From JBKPNZ01 sp046732895 (GTDB taxonomy: Bacteria; Actinomycetota; Thermoleophilia; Solirubrobacterales; 70-9): DNA of 50,050 bases. Below, piece after piece: positions 6,670 through 15,250 of this stretch. Under the pieces are notes generated by a model, which was not told the DNA's origin, ran no database searches, and worked only from the letters and a program-made list of their open reading frames with translations. The stretch's first letter is position 1; every line of letters begins with the position of its first letter. Position numbers and translations under genes: made by a program. The stretch covers positions 1 to 50,050 of the forward strand of contig JBKPNZ010000023.1 in the NCBI GenBank assembly GCA_046732895.1. Direction: 5' to 3'.

Positions 6670-8757
6670 TTAGGCCCGGACTTCCTCTTCGGCCTGTGCC
6701 TCGGCGATCACCTTCTGGGCGAGGTGCGAGGGCAGCTCCTCGTAGCGCTCGAACTCCATCGTGTAGTCGCCGCGACCGCCGGTGATCGCGCGCAGGTCGG
6801 GGGCGTAGTCGAGGACCTCGGCCATCGGCACCTCGGCCTGGATCTCAGTAACCGAGCCCTTCGGCTCCATGCCGAGCGGGCGCCCGCGCCGGGAGTTGAG
6901 ATCGCCGATGACGTCGCCCACCGCGTCCTCGGGCACGGAGATGGTCATCTTCACGATCGGCTCGAGCAGATACGGGTCCGCCTCGTTCACGGCCTGCTTG
7001 AAGGCCATCGAGCCGGCGATCTTGAAGGCCATCTCCGAGGAGTCAACGGAGTGGTGCTGACCGTCGAACAGCCGCACCCGGACGTCCTTGATCGGATAGC
7101 CCGCCACCACACCGCCAGCCATCGCCTCCTGGACGCCCTTCTCGACGGCCGGGATGAACGAGCCTGGAATAACACCGCCCTTGATCGCGTTCACGAAGTC
7201 CAGGCCGGTGCCGGTCTCGGCCGGCTCGATCTCGATGTGGCAGTCGCCGAACTGGCCCCGGCCGCCCGTCTGCTTCTTGTAGCGGCCGTGCGCCTTGGCC
7301 GGCTTCCGGATCCCCTCGAGATAGGGCACACGCGGCGGGTGCAGCTCGATCTCGGCGCCGAAGCGGCGCTTGATGCGATCGACGATCACCTCGACGTGGA
7401 TCTGGGAGAGCCCGGCGATGATCTGCTCGCCGGTCTGCGAGTCGCGGTGCACGTCGAGGGTCGGGTCCTCCTCCTCGAGCCGGCGGATCGCGCTCGCCGC
7501 CTTCTCCTCGTCGCCCTTCGTCTTGGGCTCGAAGGCAAACGCCATGACGGGCGCCGGGAGTTGCAGGGGCGGGAAGCGAACGTCGGCCCCCTTCGTGGCG
7601 AGGATGTCGCCCGCGCGCGTCTCGCGAAGCTTCGGCACCGCGCCGATGTCGCCGGGCCCGAGCTCGTCGACCGGGTTGATCTCCTTGCCCTCCGGAGCGC
7701 CGAGCTGGCCGATTCGCTCCTTGGCGCTGCGCGTGGTGTTCAGCACGTGCGAGTCAGAGCTCAGGACGCCTGAGGCGATCCGGAGCAGGTTGATCCGGCC
7801 CGTGTAGGGGTCCGCGGTCGTCTTGAAGACGTAGGCGACGAGGTCGCCGTCCGGGTCCTTCTCGATCTCAACCGTCTCGCCCTCCGCGTTGAGCGCCTTT
7901 GCCGGACCCCGCATCGCGGGCGAGGGCAGGTCCTCGATGATCGCCTCGAGCAGCCGGTCCGAGCCGAGGTTCTTCGTGGCGATCCCGCATGTCACCGGGA
8001 ACAGATGCCCTTCGGTAACGCCCTGCTTCAGCGCTGTGACGATCTCCTCGTGTGAGATGTCCTCGCCTTCGAGGTAGCGCTCCATGAGCTCATCCGAGTT
8101 CTCGGCGACCTCGTCCATGAGCTTCTCGCGGTATTCCTGCGCTTGGTCCCGGAGCTCCTCGGGGATCTCCTGCTCGCTCGAGTTCGCCTTGCCCTCGCCC
8201 TCATAGACGAACGCCTTCATGTCGATGAGGTCGATCACGCCGCGGACCTCGTGCTCGGAGCCAATCGGGATCTCCGTTGCAACGACGTGCTGGCCGAAGG
8301 CCTCCTTGAGCGAGTCGAGGGTGCGGAAGAAGTCGGCACGCTCCCGGTCGAGCATGTTCACGAAGACCAGTCGCGGTAGTCCCTCGGCGTCGGCGCGCTG
8401 CCACAGGCGCTCGGTGTGGACCTCGACGCCCATGACGCCGTTGACGACGACCACGGCGGCGTCCACCACGCGAAGGGCCGAAAGCGTGTCCGCGATGAAG
8501 CTGGGCTCGCCGGGAGTGTCGATCAGGTTGAGCTTGCGATCGTGGTATTCGAACGACGCGACGCTCGCGCCGATCGACATCTGGCGCTCCTGCTCGTCGG
8601 GCTCGAAGTCGGCGAGGGTCGAGCCGTCCTCGACCCTGCCGAGGCGATTCGTCACCCCCGCCTCGAACAGGATCGCCTCGCAGACGCTCGTCTTCCCGCT
8701 CCCGCGGTGCCCGATCAGGGCGACGTTGCGGATCTTGTCGGGCGGCTTGAAGGCCAC
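6670..8757 (-). CDS. Elongation factor G-like GTPase (EF-G2 type)
   Basis: 695 residues from the GTG at 8757, which gives the expected family start (AFKPPDKIRNVALIGHRGSGKTS). Translational-GTPase motifs: P-loop GHRGSGKT (16–23), switch region ERQMSIGAS in place of ERGITI, DTPG (80–83), and NMLD (134–137) where canonical EF-G has NKxD. Domains II–V follow, with GRGQFGDCHIEIEP and the C-terminal GRRG-like 'LNSRRGRPLGMEP'. This is the EF-G2/'EF-G-like' paralogue, not fusA; it lies alone, not with rpsL–rpsG–tuf. Its role is unknown; relatives have weak or conditional translocation activity. The frame extends 36 codons further upstream into the sigma-factor gene, but that part is not family-like. 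Confidence 0.85.
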   Translation of the reverse strand: MAFKPPDKIRNVALIGHRGSGKTSVCEAILFEAGVTNRLGRVEDGSTLADFEPDEQERQMSIGASVASFEYHDRKLNLIDTPGEPSFIADTLSALRVVDAAVVVVNGVMGVEVHTERLWQRADAEGLPRLVFVNMLDRERADFFRTLDSLKEAFGQHVVATEIPIGSEHEVRGVIDLIDMKAFVYEGEGKANSSEQEIPEELRDQAQEYREKLMDEVAENSDELMERYLEGEDISHEEIVTALKQGVTEGHLFPVTCGIATKNLGSDRLLEAIIEDLPSPAMRGPAKALNAEGETVEIEKDPDGDLVAYVFKTTADPYTGRINLLRIASGVLSSDSHVLNTTRSAKERIGQLGAPEGKEINPVDELGPGDIGAVPKLRETRAGDILATKGADVRFPPLQLPAPVMAFAFEPKTKGDEEKAASAIRRLEEEDPTLDVHRDSQTGEQIIAGLSQIHVEVIVDRIKRRFGAEIELHPPRVPYLEGIRKPAKAHGRYKKQTGGRGQFGDCHIEIEPAETGTGLDFVNAIKGGVIPGSFIPAVEKGVQEAMAGGVVAGYPIKDVRVRLFDGQHHSVDSSEMAFKIAGSMAFKQAVNEADPYLLEPIVKMTISVPEDAVGDVIGDLNSRRGRPLGMEPKGSVTEIQAEVPMAEVLDYAPDLRAITGGRGDYTMEFERYEELPSHLAQKVIAEAQAEEEVRA

Positions 8758-8776
8758 GCCCGCAATATATGACGTG

Positions 8777-9556
8777 TTAAGGCCTGGGGAAGCGCGAGCG
8801 CAGCGCAAGGACGGCCTTGGTGTGCAGCTGGGAGACGCGTGACTCGGTGACGCCGAGGACCTCACCGATCTCGCGGAGCGTGAGGTTCTCGTAGTAATAG
8901 AGGGCGATCACGAGGCGCTCGCGCTCCGGCAGGGACTCGATCGCATCCGCGAGGCGATCCTTGAGCTCGGACGTGTGGGCCTCGATCTCCGGGTCGATCG
9001 CGTTCGGGTCCTGAATCGTGTCGAGGACCGAGATCTGGCCCCCACTGCCCTCGGGGTCGGCGAAGGTCCACAGATCGTCGAGCGCCAGCACGGAGGAGTT
9101 CGCGATCTCGAGGAGCGCGTCCTGGAACTCCGCGACCGACATCTCGAGCTTCGCGGACATCTCCTCGTCCGTGGGAGTGCGCCCGAGCTGCCCCTCGAGC
9201 GCGGCGTGTGCCTTCTCGACGTCGCGGGCACGCGCGCGGACCGACCGCGGCACCCAGTCGAGTGAGCGCAGCTCGTCGATGATCGCGCCCTTGATCCGGG
9301 CGACGGCGAAGGTCTCGAACTTGATCTCGCGCTCGAGGTCGAAGCGTTCGATTGCGCCGATCAGGCCGAGGAGGCCGTAGGAGATGAGGTCCGCCTCGTC
9401 GACGTGTGCGGGCAGGCCAGACGCCATCCGCCCGGCGATGAACTTGACCAGGGGTGAATACGCGACCACCAGCCGCTCACGCGCTTTCTCGTCCCCGTCG
9501 CCCTTGTACCGGCGCCAGAGCTCGCGAAGCTCGACTGCCTTGACGTTGGTCTCCAT
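8777..9556 (-). CDS. RNA polymerase sigma factor, FliA/WhiG family
   Basis: 259 residues from the ATG at 9556. Region 2 (KARERLVVAYSPLVKFIAGRMA, then VDEADLISYGLLGLIGAIERFD and KFETFAVARIKGAIIDELR) and the linker DWVPRSVRARAR are diagnostic of the FliA/SigD/WhiG group. Region 3 (GRTPTDEEMSAKLEMSV) and region 4 (LPERERLVIALYYYENLTLREIGEVLGVTESRVSQLHTKA) follow. In actinobacteria this class directs motility or differentiation genes; no flagellar or anti-sigma gene is adjacent, so the regulon is unknown. The frame is open upstream to 9709 but the extra residues look non-coding. Confidence 0.88.
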   Translation of the reverse strand: METNVKAVELRELWRRYKGDGDEKARERLVVAYSPLVKFIAGRMASGLPAHVDEADLISYGLLGLIGAIERFDLEREIKFETFAVARIKGAIIDELRSLDWVPRSVRARARDVEKAHAALEGQLGRTPTDEEMSAKLEMSVAEFQDALLEIANSSVLALDDLWTFADPEGSGGQISVLDTIQDPNAIDPEIEAHTSELKDRLADAIESLPERERLVIALYYYENLTLREIGEVLGVTESRVSQLHTKAVLALRSRFPRP

Positions 9557-9614
9557 CACAGCTTCCGAACCCTCGATCCCCCCGAGGGAACCAGGAACGT
9601 TATCCCTTGACGGC

Positions 9615-10526
9615 TCACGCTCGCGGGTGGCTTCGTGCGTACTCGCTTCTGAGGCGACTGGGTTCGACCCGCGTGTACACCTGCGTGGTCGAGACGCTTG
9701 CGTGCCCAAGAAGCTCCTGGATCGAGCGCAAATCGGCGCCGCCCTCGAGCAGATGGGTGGCGAACGAGTGACGGAGCGTGTGGGGCGAGATCCGCCCGGC
9801 GACCGCGGCCTCGCGCACCCAGCGCGCGAGCCTGCGGCGAATATCCGAGGGCGAGAGCCGACGACCCCGCCGCGAGAGAAAGAACGCGGGCTCCTCCTGG
9901 CGCGGCTCCAACGCCGGCCGGGCCGTCATCAGGTAGCGCTCGAGCGCCCGCTGAGCCGGCTCCCCCATGGGCACGATGCGCGTCTTCTGGCCCTTCCCGG
10001 TCACGCGCACGGTCTCGCCGTCGAAGTCCGGATCGCCGACGTCGAGCTTGACCAGCTCGTCCGCGCGCAGCCCGCACGAGTAGGCAAGCTCGAACAGGGC
10101 TCGGTCGCGGACTTCGAGCGGCGTGCTTGCGGGAATGCGGTCGAGCAGTGCCGCGACGTCCTGGGGTCCCAGAACCTTCGGCAGCCGCGCGTCGCGCTTG
10201 GGCGTCGAGAGCAGATCCCCCGGGTTTTCGTGTGCGTCGCCGCGGCGAACCAGGTGCTCGTGGAAGCTCCTGACCGCAGCCAGCTTCCGCCCCACGCTCG
10301 ACCTGGCGAGACCGCGTTCGGAGAGCACAGCCGCGTAGCCGCGGAGGTCCTTGTAGCGAAGCTCGCCAGGGCCCTTGTCAAGGACGCTCGCCCAGGCGGC
10401 GAGCTCCCGCAGGTCCGTGCCATATGCCCGCAGCGTGTTCGGGGATGCCCCCCGCCCGCGCAGCTCCGTCGAGAAGCGCTCCAGCGCCTGCTCCCAGGCG
10501 GAACTCATGTCGGCGCCTTCGCTCAC
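9615..10526 (-). CDS. xerD: Tyrosine recombinase XerD-like
   Basis: 303 residues, the standard Xer length. The N-terminal SAM-like domain (SSAWEQALERFSTELRGRGASPNTLRAYGTDL) precedes the catalytic domain with all six active-site residues: R154 (SCGLRADEL), K178 (GKGQKTR), H249 and R252 (HTLRHSF), H275 (LGHAS) and nucleophile Y284 (QVYTRV). The even spacing matches chromosomal XerC/D used to resolve dimers at dif rather than phage integrases. It is the only Xer in the window; XerC/XerD naming is by similarity. It lies between the sigma factor and the L,D-transpeptidase on the same strand. Confidence 0.88.
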   Translation of the reverse strand: MSEGADMSSAWEQALERFSTELRGRGASPNTLRAYGTDLRELAAWASVLDKGPGELRYKDLRGYAAVLSERGLARSSVGRKLAAVRSFHEHLVRRGDAHENPGDLLSTPKRDARLPKVLGPQDVAALLDRIPASTPLEVRDRALFELAYSCGLRADELVKLDVGDPDFDGETVRVTGKGQKTRIVPMGEPAQRALERYLMTARPALEPRQEEPAFFLSRRGRRLSPSDIRRRLARWVREAAVAGRISPHTLRHSFATHLLEGGADLRSIQELLGHASVSTTQVYTRVEPSRLRSEYARSHPRA

Positions 10527-10592
10527 GTCGTGAGATTCGCCACGGACGCCCCGACGCCTGCGTTTCTAAGACGTGTCTGCCACCGTCTGGGT

Positions 10593-11627
10593 TCAGCCGA
10601 TGTAGATCGGCGTGCCGAGCGGGACCTGGTCGTAGAGCTCGATCACGTCCGGGATCGACATGCGGACGCAGCCGTGCGAAGCAGCGCTGCCGAGGGAGGC
10701 GACGTCGTCCGTGCCGTGCACGCCGGCGCCGTTGTAGAAACCCATCCACCTGGCCTTCAGCGGGTCCTCTGGCCCGGGTGGAATGACCTTTCCGGCAAGG
10801 TCACCGGCCCAGGCGGAATCGGGTACGTGCCAAGAGGGGTTGACCTGCTTGTCGTTGATCGTGTACTGGCCCGCCGGTGTCTCGAGGCCTTGCTGGCCGA
10901 CGGCGATCGGGTAGGTCTTCACCGCTTTCAGGTCCTTCCACAGCGTGAGCTCGAAGTTCGCGCGATCGACGGTGAGGTAAGTCGGGTACTTCGACGCCAG
11001 CTCGTCGGTGGTCACATCGGGCTTCACCTTGTCGGCCTGCGCCGCGAGCGTGCGGTGATCGGGATCCTCCACAGCGGCCTCGAGTTGGCGCCTCAGCTCG
11101 TCGGCCCGAAGCGTGACGCCGGTCTTGCCGGGCACCGGATTCAGCGAGCCGCCGGTCGGATCGATCGAGGCGTCCTGAGGCTCGGTGTTCACATCGGCCT
11201 GAACCTTCGAGATGAACTCGTCGAGCGCGTCGCGGTTGTAGGTGACGCTGGGGGTGATCGTCTTATCGACCTCGCCGCCGGAGACATCGCGCCAGAGCCG
11301 GGTCGGAAGGCCACCGTCGCGGCTCGCATCCACCGCCGAGTCGACCATGCCTTCGACGTTCGCGCGCACGTTCAGCTGCTCGGGGCTCAGGATGTACTTC
11401 GTCCCGTGGTAGGTCACGGTGACGGGCTTCGCGAGTGGCGCAACGAGCTGCTTATGCACCCGCTTCACCGCCTGGTCGCGGTCGAGCCCGCCGACGTCCA
11501 CGTGCCCGATCCGGATCCCCTCGGCGATCTGATCCTTTTTCGAGGCGTCGTACGCGTACGCGCCGACGGCGGCGCCGATCAGCGCCACGACCACGACGAC
11601 GATCGCGATCTGAGCCTTACGTCCCAT
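10593..11627 (-). CDS. L,D-transpeptidase (YkuD) with N-terminal membrane anchor
   Basis: 344 residues. Residues 7–25 (IAIVVVVVALIGAAVGAYA) form a signal anchor. A peptidoglycan-binding-like region (VDVGGLDRDQAVKRV, VTVTYHGTKYILSPEQL) resembles the PG_binding_4 'VanW-type' repeat. The C-terminal YkuD domain has HGTDDVASLGSAASHGCVRM, with H318 and catalytic C320. It should form 3-3 cross-links, or attach proteins, in the cell wall outside the membrane, a main wall-building mode in actinobacteria. The TTxAGQYTINDKQVNPSWHVP region is the usual substrate-side loop. Confidence 0.88.
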   Translation of the reverse strand: MGRKAQIAIVVVVVALIGAAVGAYAYDASKKDQIAEGIRIGHVDVGGLDRDQAVKRVHKQLVAPLAKPVTVTYHGTKYILSPEQLNVRANVEGMVDSAVDASRDGGLPTRLWRDVSGGEVDKTITPSVTYNRDALDEFISKVQADVNTEPQDASIDPTGGSLNPVPGKTGVTLRADELRRQLEAAVEDPDHRTLAAQADKVKPDVTTDELASKYPTYLTVDRANFELTLWKDLKAVKTYPIAVGQQGLETPAGQYTINDKQVNPSWHVPDSAWAGDLAGKVIPPGPEDPLKARWMGFYNGAGVHGTDDVASLGSAASHGCVRMSIPDVIELYDQVPLGTPIYIG

Positions 11628-11698
11628 CAGCGCGAAAAGTGTAGGGAGCGCGGCAGCGCTAACGCTGCTGCGGGCCGAAATGCACGGTCATTTGCGGG

Positions 11699-12805
11699 CT
11701 AAAACCCGAGCGGCTCGCGATCTGCCGAGACGCCCACCTGGTCACCGTCACGCTCCCTGCGCACGTGCGGGCTCCAGCGCAGGAACTCCTCGACCTCGCG
11801 CTCGTAGGTGTACTCGCGCTCGACACCGCGCATGACGGGCTCGACGCGCAGGTGCTCGCCGAACTTGATCACGGTCTCGCGCGACGTATAGCCGTAGTTG
11901 AACCCGGTCGCCTTGAAGCGCCGGTTGTCAACACCGCGGCCGAAGCGCAGCTGATTCACCATTTCATCCGGGATGCGGAACCCCAGGCGGCGAAGGGGTC
12001 CGGCGAGCGCGCCCGTCCCCCACGGCGGCAGCAGCGGCAGGGCGCGCTTGCCGACGAGGCTTGCCGCCTCCGAGAGCGCGAGCACGCCATCCGCCGCGAC
12101 GTTGTAGATGCCGGACAGGCGGTTGAAGGCCGCGTGCTCCAGGGCGTGCACAACATCGTCCTCGTGCACGAACTGCAGGCGTGGGTCGAACCCCAGCACC
12201 ATCGGCACCACGGGGAGGGAGAACATCCGGGTAAATCCGGTCTCGACGTCGGGCCCGAGGACGTTGGCGCACCGCAGGACGGTCACCGTCACGTCCGGGT
12301 TCTTCTCCGCGAACTCGGAGACGGCGCCCTCGGCCTCGACGATGTCCCGCTCGAGCCCTGTATGCGGTGGATGCGAGCGCCGCATGGACTCGGTGAAGAA
12401 GGCGGGATCGTCCGACTCCGAGCCGTAACAGTGGGTCGAGCTTTTGAACACCACTCTGCGAACCGGCGAGTCCGATCCCGTGCAGGCCGCCAGGATGTTC
12501 ATCGTCCCGATCACATTGTTCTCGTGTGCGAGCCGCGGCGGCAGCGCCAGCGAGTTGACGACCAGGCGGGTATCGATGACAGTGTCGATCTCGGCCGCGC
12601 GCACGATTCGCTGGATCAGGCCGTGCTGATTGGAGACCTTCACGAACTCCGTCCGCTCGAGCTCGCGCCGCGGCTCGCGTGAGTCGACTCCGATGATCGC
12701 CTCGACACGCTCGAAACTCTCCAGCGCCTGCGCGAGCCGGCCGCCCCAATACGTCGAAAGGCCCGTGATCAGAATGCGCTTGGCCTGGCCCGCGGCGACC
12801 GTCAT
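11699..12805 (-). CDS. NAD-dependent epimerase/dehydratase-like protein (atypical SDR)
   Basis: 368 residues from the ATG at 12805. The N-terminal Rossmann motif is TGLSTYWGGRLAQALE, followed by acidic VDSREP at the end of strand 2. FKSSTHCYGSE is the active-site serine strand, but the usual YxxxK is replaced (HTGLERDIVEAEG), so catalysis as a normal SDR is doubtful. LRCANVLGPDV and LQFVHEDDVVHALEHA are standard extended-SDR blocks. It overlaps the upstream acyltransferase by 4 nt (ATGA). An equivalent pair occurs in mycobacteria (from memory, the Rv0501/Rv0502 neighbourhood), suggesting a shared lipid or envelope role. The substrate is unknown. Confidence 0.8.
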   Translation of the reverse strand: MTVAAGQAKRILITGLSTYWGGRLAQALESFERVEAIIGVDSREPRRELERTEFVKVSNQHGLIQRIVRAAEIDTVIDTRLVVNSLALPPRLAHENNVIGTMNILAACTGSDSPVRRVVFKSSTHCYGSESDDPAFFTESMRRSHPPHTGLERDIVEAEGAVSEFAEKNPDVTVTVLRCANVLGPDVETGFTRMFSLPVVPMVLGFDPRLQFVHEDDVVHALEHAAFNRLSGIYNVAADGVLALSEAASLVGKRALPLLPPWGTGALAGPLRRLGFRIPDEMVNQLRFGRGVDNRRFKATGFNYGYTSRETVIKFGEHLRVEPVMRGVEREYTYEREVEEFLRWSPHVRRERDGDQVGVSADREPLGF

Positions 12806-13719
12806 CCGAACCACACGGACCTTCTCTTGCCGAGCATCTCGTGAAGGCTCTCCTGGATGCGAGCGCGGATCTCCTGGGCGAGCGTCTGCACGAGCGCCTT
12901 GTCCTCGGCCGCCTCCGCGCCGCCCAGCTCGAGCGTGTCGATCGGCTCGAGGAAGCGGATCTTGAACTTGGCCGGCAGGTAGGCCAGCATCCCGAGCGGG
13001 CCGAGCCAGGGGAAGGTCGGCGTGATCGGGAAGTAGAGGAGCCCCGTGAGCCGCTTCATGAAGTCGAGCTGGGCGAAGACGGGCATTGCCTCCTCGGCCC
13101 CGACGACGCAAACCGGCACAAGCTTGGCTTCCGCGCGCATCGCCGCCTCGACGAAACCGCCGCGGCCGAACCGCCGCAGGCGGTAGCGGTCGCGATAGAG
13201 CTTCTCGGTGCCCTTGCGGCCCTCGGGGAAGACGAGGACCAGCTGCTGCTCGTCGAAGAGCAGACGGTGGACGTTCGCCGGGTGGGCGGCAACGCAGCCG
13301 ATCTTCGGGATCAGCATCGAGAAGCCGGGATAGCTCTTGAAGAAGTGCTCCACGGTGATGTAGAGCGGACGCGGATTCGAGTGCTCTTCGCGGATCGCCT
13401 TCGCGATCGTCGCGGCGTCCGGGGGCAGTGCGCCGGCATGGTTGGAGACGAGTAGCGCGCCGCCCTCGGCCGGAACGTTTTCGATCCCCTCGACCTCGAC
13501 CCGGAACCAGTAGCGATAGAAGAACTCGACGATCGTGCGGTCGAAGACTCCCTCGACACGCTCCGAGCGACCCCAGTCGTCGAGCCGGCGATCCGGCTCG
13601 ATCGCCGGGAGCAGCGAGCGCATCTCCTCGGCGGGGCGGCGTTCGGGCAGGACCTCGCGCGAGGCCTCCTGCTCGGAGTCCGTGTCCGGCATCGGTGAGA
13701 GAGACGTGCGGTCCGCCAT
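12802..13719 (-). CDS. Lysophospholipid (PlsC-like) acyltransferase
   Basis: About 305 residues from the ATG at 13719; an ATG at 13755 would add 12 but would overlap the divergent folate gene. The acyltransferase blocks are visible: LLVSNHAGALPPDA (active-site His with Asp at +7, a spaced form of HX4D), VFPEGRKGTEKLYRDRYRLR (block III) and AKLVPVCVVGAEEAMPV (block IV). The EGRKGTxK–RFGRGGF pattern resembles the DAGAT-like branch seen in actinobacteria rather than E. coli PlsC. It probably acylates a glycerolipid or related acceptor at the membrane. Coupled by a 4-nt overlap to the epimerase-like gene. Confidence 0.82.
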   Translation of the reverse strand: MADRTSLSPMPDTDSEQEASREVLPERRPAEEMRSLLPAIEPDRRLDDWGRSERVEGVFDRTIVEFFYRYWFRVEVEGIENVPAEGGALLVSNHAGALPPDAATIAKAIREEHSNPRPLYITVEHFFKSYPGFSMLIPKIGCVAAHPANVHRLLFDEQQLVLVFPEGRKGTEKLYRDRYRLRRFGRGGFVEAAMRAEAKLVPVCVVGAEEAMPVFAQLDFMKRLTGLLYFPITPTFPWLGPLGMLAYLPAKFKIRFLEPIDTLELGGAEAAEDKALVQTLAQEIRARIQESLHEMLGKRRSVWFG

Positions 13720-13745
13720 CGGCGAGCCATAGTATCCAGGCCCCG

Positions 13746-14459
13746 ATGCGCTCAAAGGATCAGGTGCGGCGAGCCGTCTGGAAGGCGATGGAACGCGAGG
13801 GCGTCTCGCGATTTCCGGGGGCCGAGGGGCGCATTCCGAACTTCGCCGGAGCCAAGCTCGCCGCCCAGAAGCTCGCCGGTCACCGGGTGTGGAAGCGTGC
13901 CCGCGTGGTCAAGGCGAACCCCGATTCTCCGCAGACCCATGCGCGGCGCCTGGCTCTGGAGGACGGCAAGCAGCTCGTGATGGCGGTTCCACGGCTGCGC
14001 GACCAACACCCCTTCCGCCTGCTCGACCCGCGGAAGCTGAGCGCCAAGCAGGTCCGCGAGGCGGCGACGATCAAGGGTGCCCTCCGCCACGGCAAGGTGG
14101 TCGCCCTCGAGGAGATCCCGGAGATCGACTTCGTACTCTGCGGGTCGGTGGCGGTGAACCTCAGCGGCGCCCGGCTCGGCAAAGGCGGCGGCTTCTCAGA
14201 CCTCGAGTACGGGTTGCTGATCGAGGAAGGGCGGATCGACGAGCACACCGTAGTCGCGACCACCGTCCACCCGATCCAGATCCTGCGGGAGCACCTGCCG
14301 ATCATCTCCCACGACCTACCCGTCGACATGATCGCCACCCCCCGCGCGGTGATCGAGGTCGAGCGCCAGTACGACCGGCCGCGCGGGATCCTCTGGGACC
14401 ACCTCCAGCCGCCCCAGATCCACGAGATCCCGATCCTGGAGCGAATGGGTTACGCCTAA
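13746..14459 (+). CDS. 5-formyltetrahydrofolate cyclo-ligase family protein
   Basis: 237 residues from the ATG at 13746. The N-terminus (KDQVRRAVWKAMEREGVSRFPG) and the motifs GKQLVMAVPRL, KVVALEEIPEIDFVLCGSVAVN, GARLGKGGGFSDLEYGLL and the C-terminal PQIHEIPILERMGYA fit the 5-FTHF cyclo-ligase-like family, which closes 5-formyl-THF to methenyl-THF using ATP. GKGGGFSDLEYG is the loop near the folate site. The long linker form resembles MTHFSD-type homologues, so the exact activity is uncertain. Its last 15 codons are repeated, with synonymous differences, at 15988–16031 in front of the alpha/beta hydrolase; see findings. Confidence 0.78.
   Translation: MRSKDQVRRAVWKAMEREGVSRFPGAEGRIPNFAGAKLAAQKLAGHRVWKRARVVKANPDSPQTHARRLALEDGKQLVMAVPRLRDQHPFRLLDPRKLSAKQVREAATIKGALRHGKVVALEEIPEIDFVLCGSVAVNLSGARLGKGGGFSDLEYGLLIEEGRIDEHTVVATTVHPIQILREHLPIISHDLPVDMIATPRAVIEVERQYDRPRGILWDHLQPPQIHEIPILERMGYA
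14415..14459 (+). repeat. Copy A of a duplicated gene 3' end
   Basis: The last 45 nt of the folate cyclo-ligase gene. The first 29 nt (14415–14443) are identical to 15988–16016; beyond that the two copies differ only at a few, mostly synonymous, positions. Together they bracket a 1.5-kb segment of opposite-strand genes. Confidence 0.85.
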
Positions 14460-14521
14460 GAGCTTGATCAAGAGCCAGGCGTGGCCCGAGGACCGCGCTC
14501 CGCGCTCACCTTGGCAGGCGA

Positions 14522-14779
14522 CTACGGGTGTGCGGTCAGCTGCTCGAGCTTGCCGAAGCTCTCTCGCCAACCCTCCCTGTGACGCGTGCGCCGCGCCTCG
14601 GTCTTGAAGGCTCCCTGAGTGACGCCGACCTCGGTCGACCGACCGAGGTCCCGGAACGAAAGCTCCACCAGGGTCTCGACGTCGTCGACATCGGGCTCTT
14701 CCCAGACGAACGTGAAGGCGAGCCGGTACGGCGGCTCGACCTCGCGGAACTCTCCGATGAGATTGCAATGCGGGGCGGG
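14522..14779 (-). pseudogene. Truncated AHSA1/SRPBCC-domain gene (C-terminal half only)
   Basis: In the minus-strand frame ending at the TAG at 14522–14524 the translation reads NLIGEFREVEPPYRLAFTF, then VWEEPDVDD, TLVELSFRDLGRSTEVGVTQ, and finally EGWRESFGKLEQL. This is the C-terminal half of an AHSA1 (Aha1 C-terminal-like, SRPBCC-fold) protein. The N-terminal half is missing: an in-frame TAG at 14780–14782 stops the frame directly upstream, and no start with a ribosome site is present. About 86 codons remain of a usual 140–160. Such proteins normally pair with ArsR regulators like the one at 468, but none is adjacent here. Confidence 0.75.
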
Positions 14780-14812
14780 CTACCGCTTTCTCCTCCGAAA
14801 CGGTGGTTCTCC

Positions 14813-15247
14813 CTACTCCCGCAGCCCGGCGGCTTCGAGGGCCTGGTCGAGATCCAGGTAGACCGTCACCCCAGCCGCGCGATTCTCGCTGATCCGCCAT
14901 ACGTGGGCAACCTTACGATCGAGCTGGAGGCCGCTGGAGGTTCCTTTGGCGACCACCCGCAGGATTGCCACCACGGTGTCGCCTCGATCGAGGTAGCGAT
15001 GATCCTGATACCGCCATTCCGACCATACGTCGTCGATCATCGCCAGCCACCCCTTGACTCCCTCCCGACCGCGGAACACCTCACCTCCCTCGGGATAACT
15101 CTCGGGGATGCGGATCTCGAAGTCGGGGTGAAGGTAGACGCGGAAGGCCGTGTCGACCTCGTCGGCTGCATCCCGCGTCTCGGCAAAGCCACGGTCGCCG
15201 AACAGCCCGTAGAGGCCGCGGATCAGATCCACGTTCTCCCGCGTCAT
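14813..15247 (-). CDS. SnoaL-like / NTF2-like protein
   Basis: 144 residues from the ATG at 15247 (TRENVDLIRGLYGLFGDRGF). The cone-shaped NTF2-like fold is evident: an N-terminal helix, then FRVYLHPDFEIRIPES, FRGREGVKGWLAMIDDVW, a strand pair RYQDHRYLDRGDTVVAILRVVAKG, and VAHVWRISENRAAGVTVYLDLDQALEAAG. The family includes polyketide cyclases and isomerases, but most members in soil actinobacteria have no known substrate. It lies in the segment bounded by the duplicated gene end. A 12-codon remnant of a second, similar C-terminus sits just upstream. Confidence 0.75.
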   Translation of the reverse strand: MTRENVDLIRGLYGLFGDRGFAETRDAADEVDTAFRVYLHPDFEIRIPESYPEGGEVFRGREGVKGWLAMIDDVWSEWRYQDHRYLDRGDTVVAILRVVAKGTSSGLQLDRKVAHVWRISENRAAGVTVYLDLDQALEAAGLRE

Positions 15248-15250
15248 CGC

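Noticed and set aside
9384..11702. A 772-codon plus-strand open frame across the sigma factor, xerD and L,D-transpeptidase genes
   Set aside because: Antisense to three well-supported genes, with typical shadow composition and no ribosome site.
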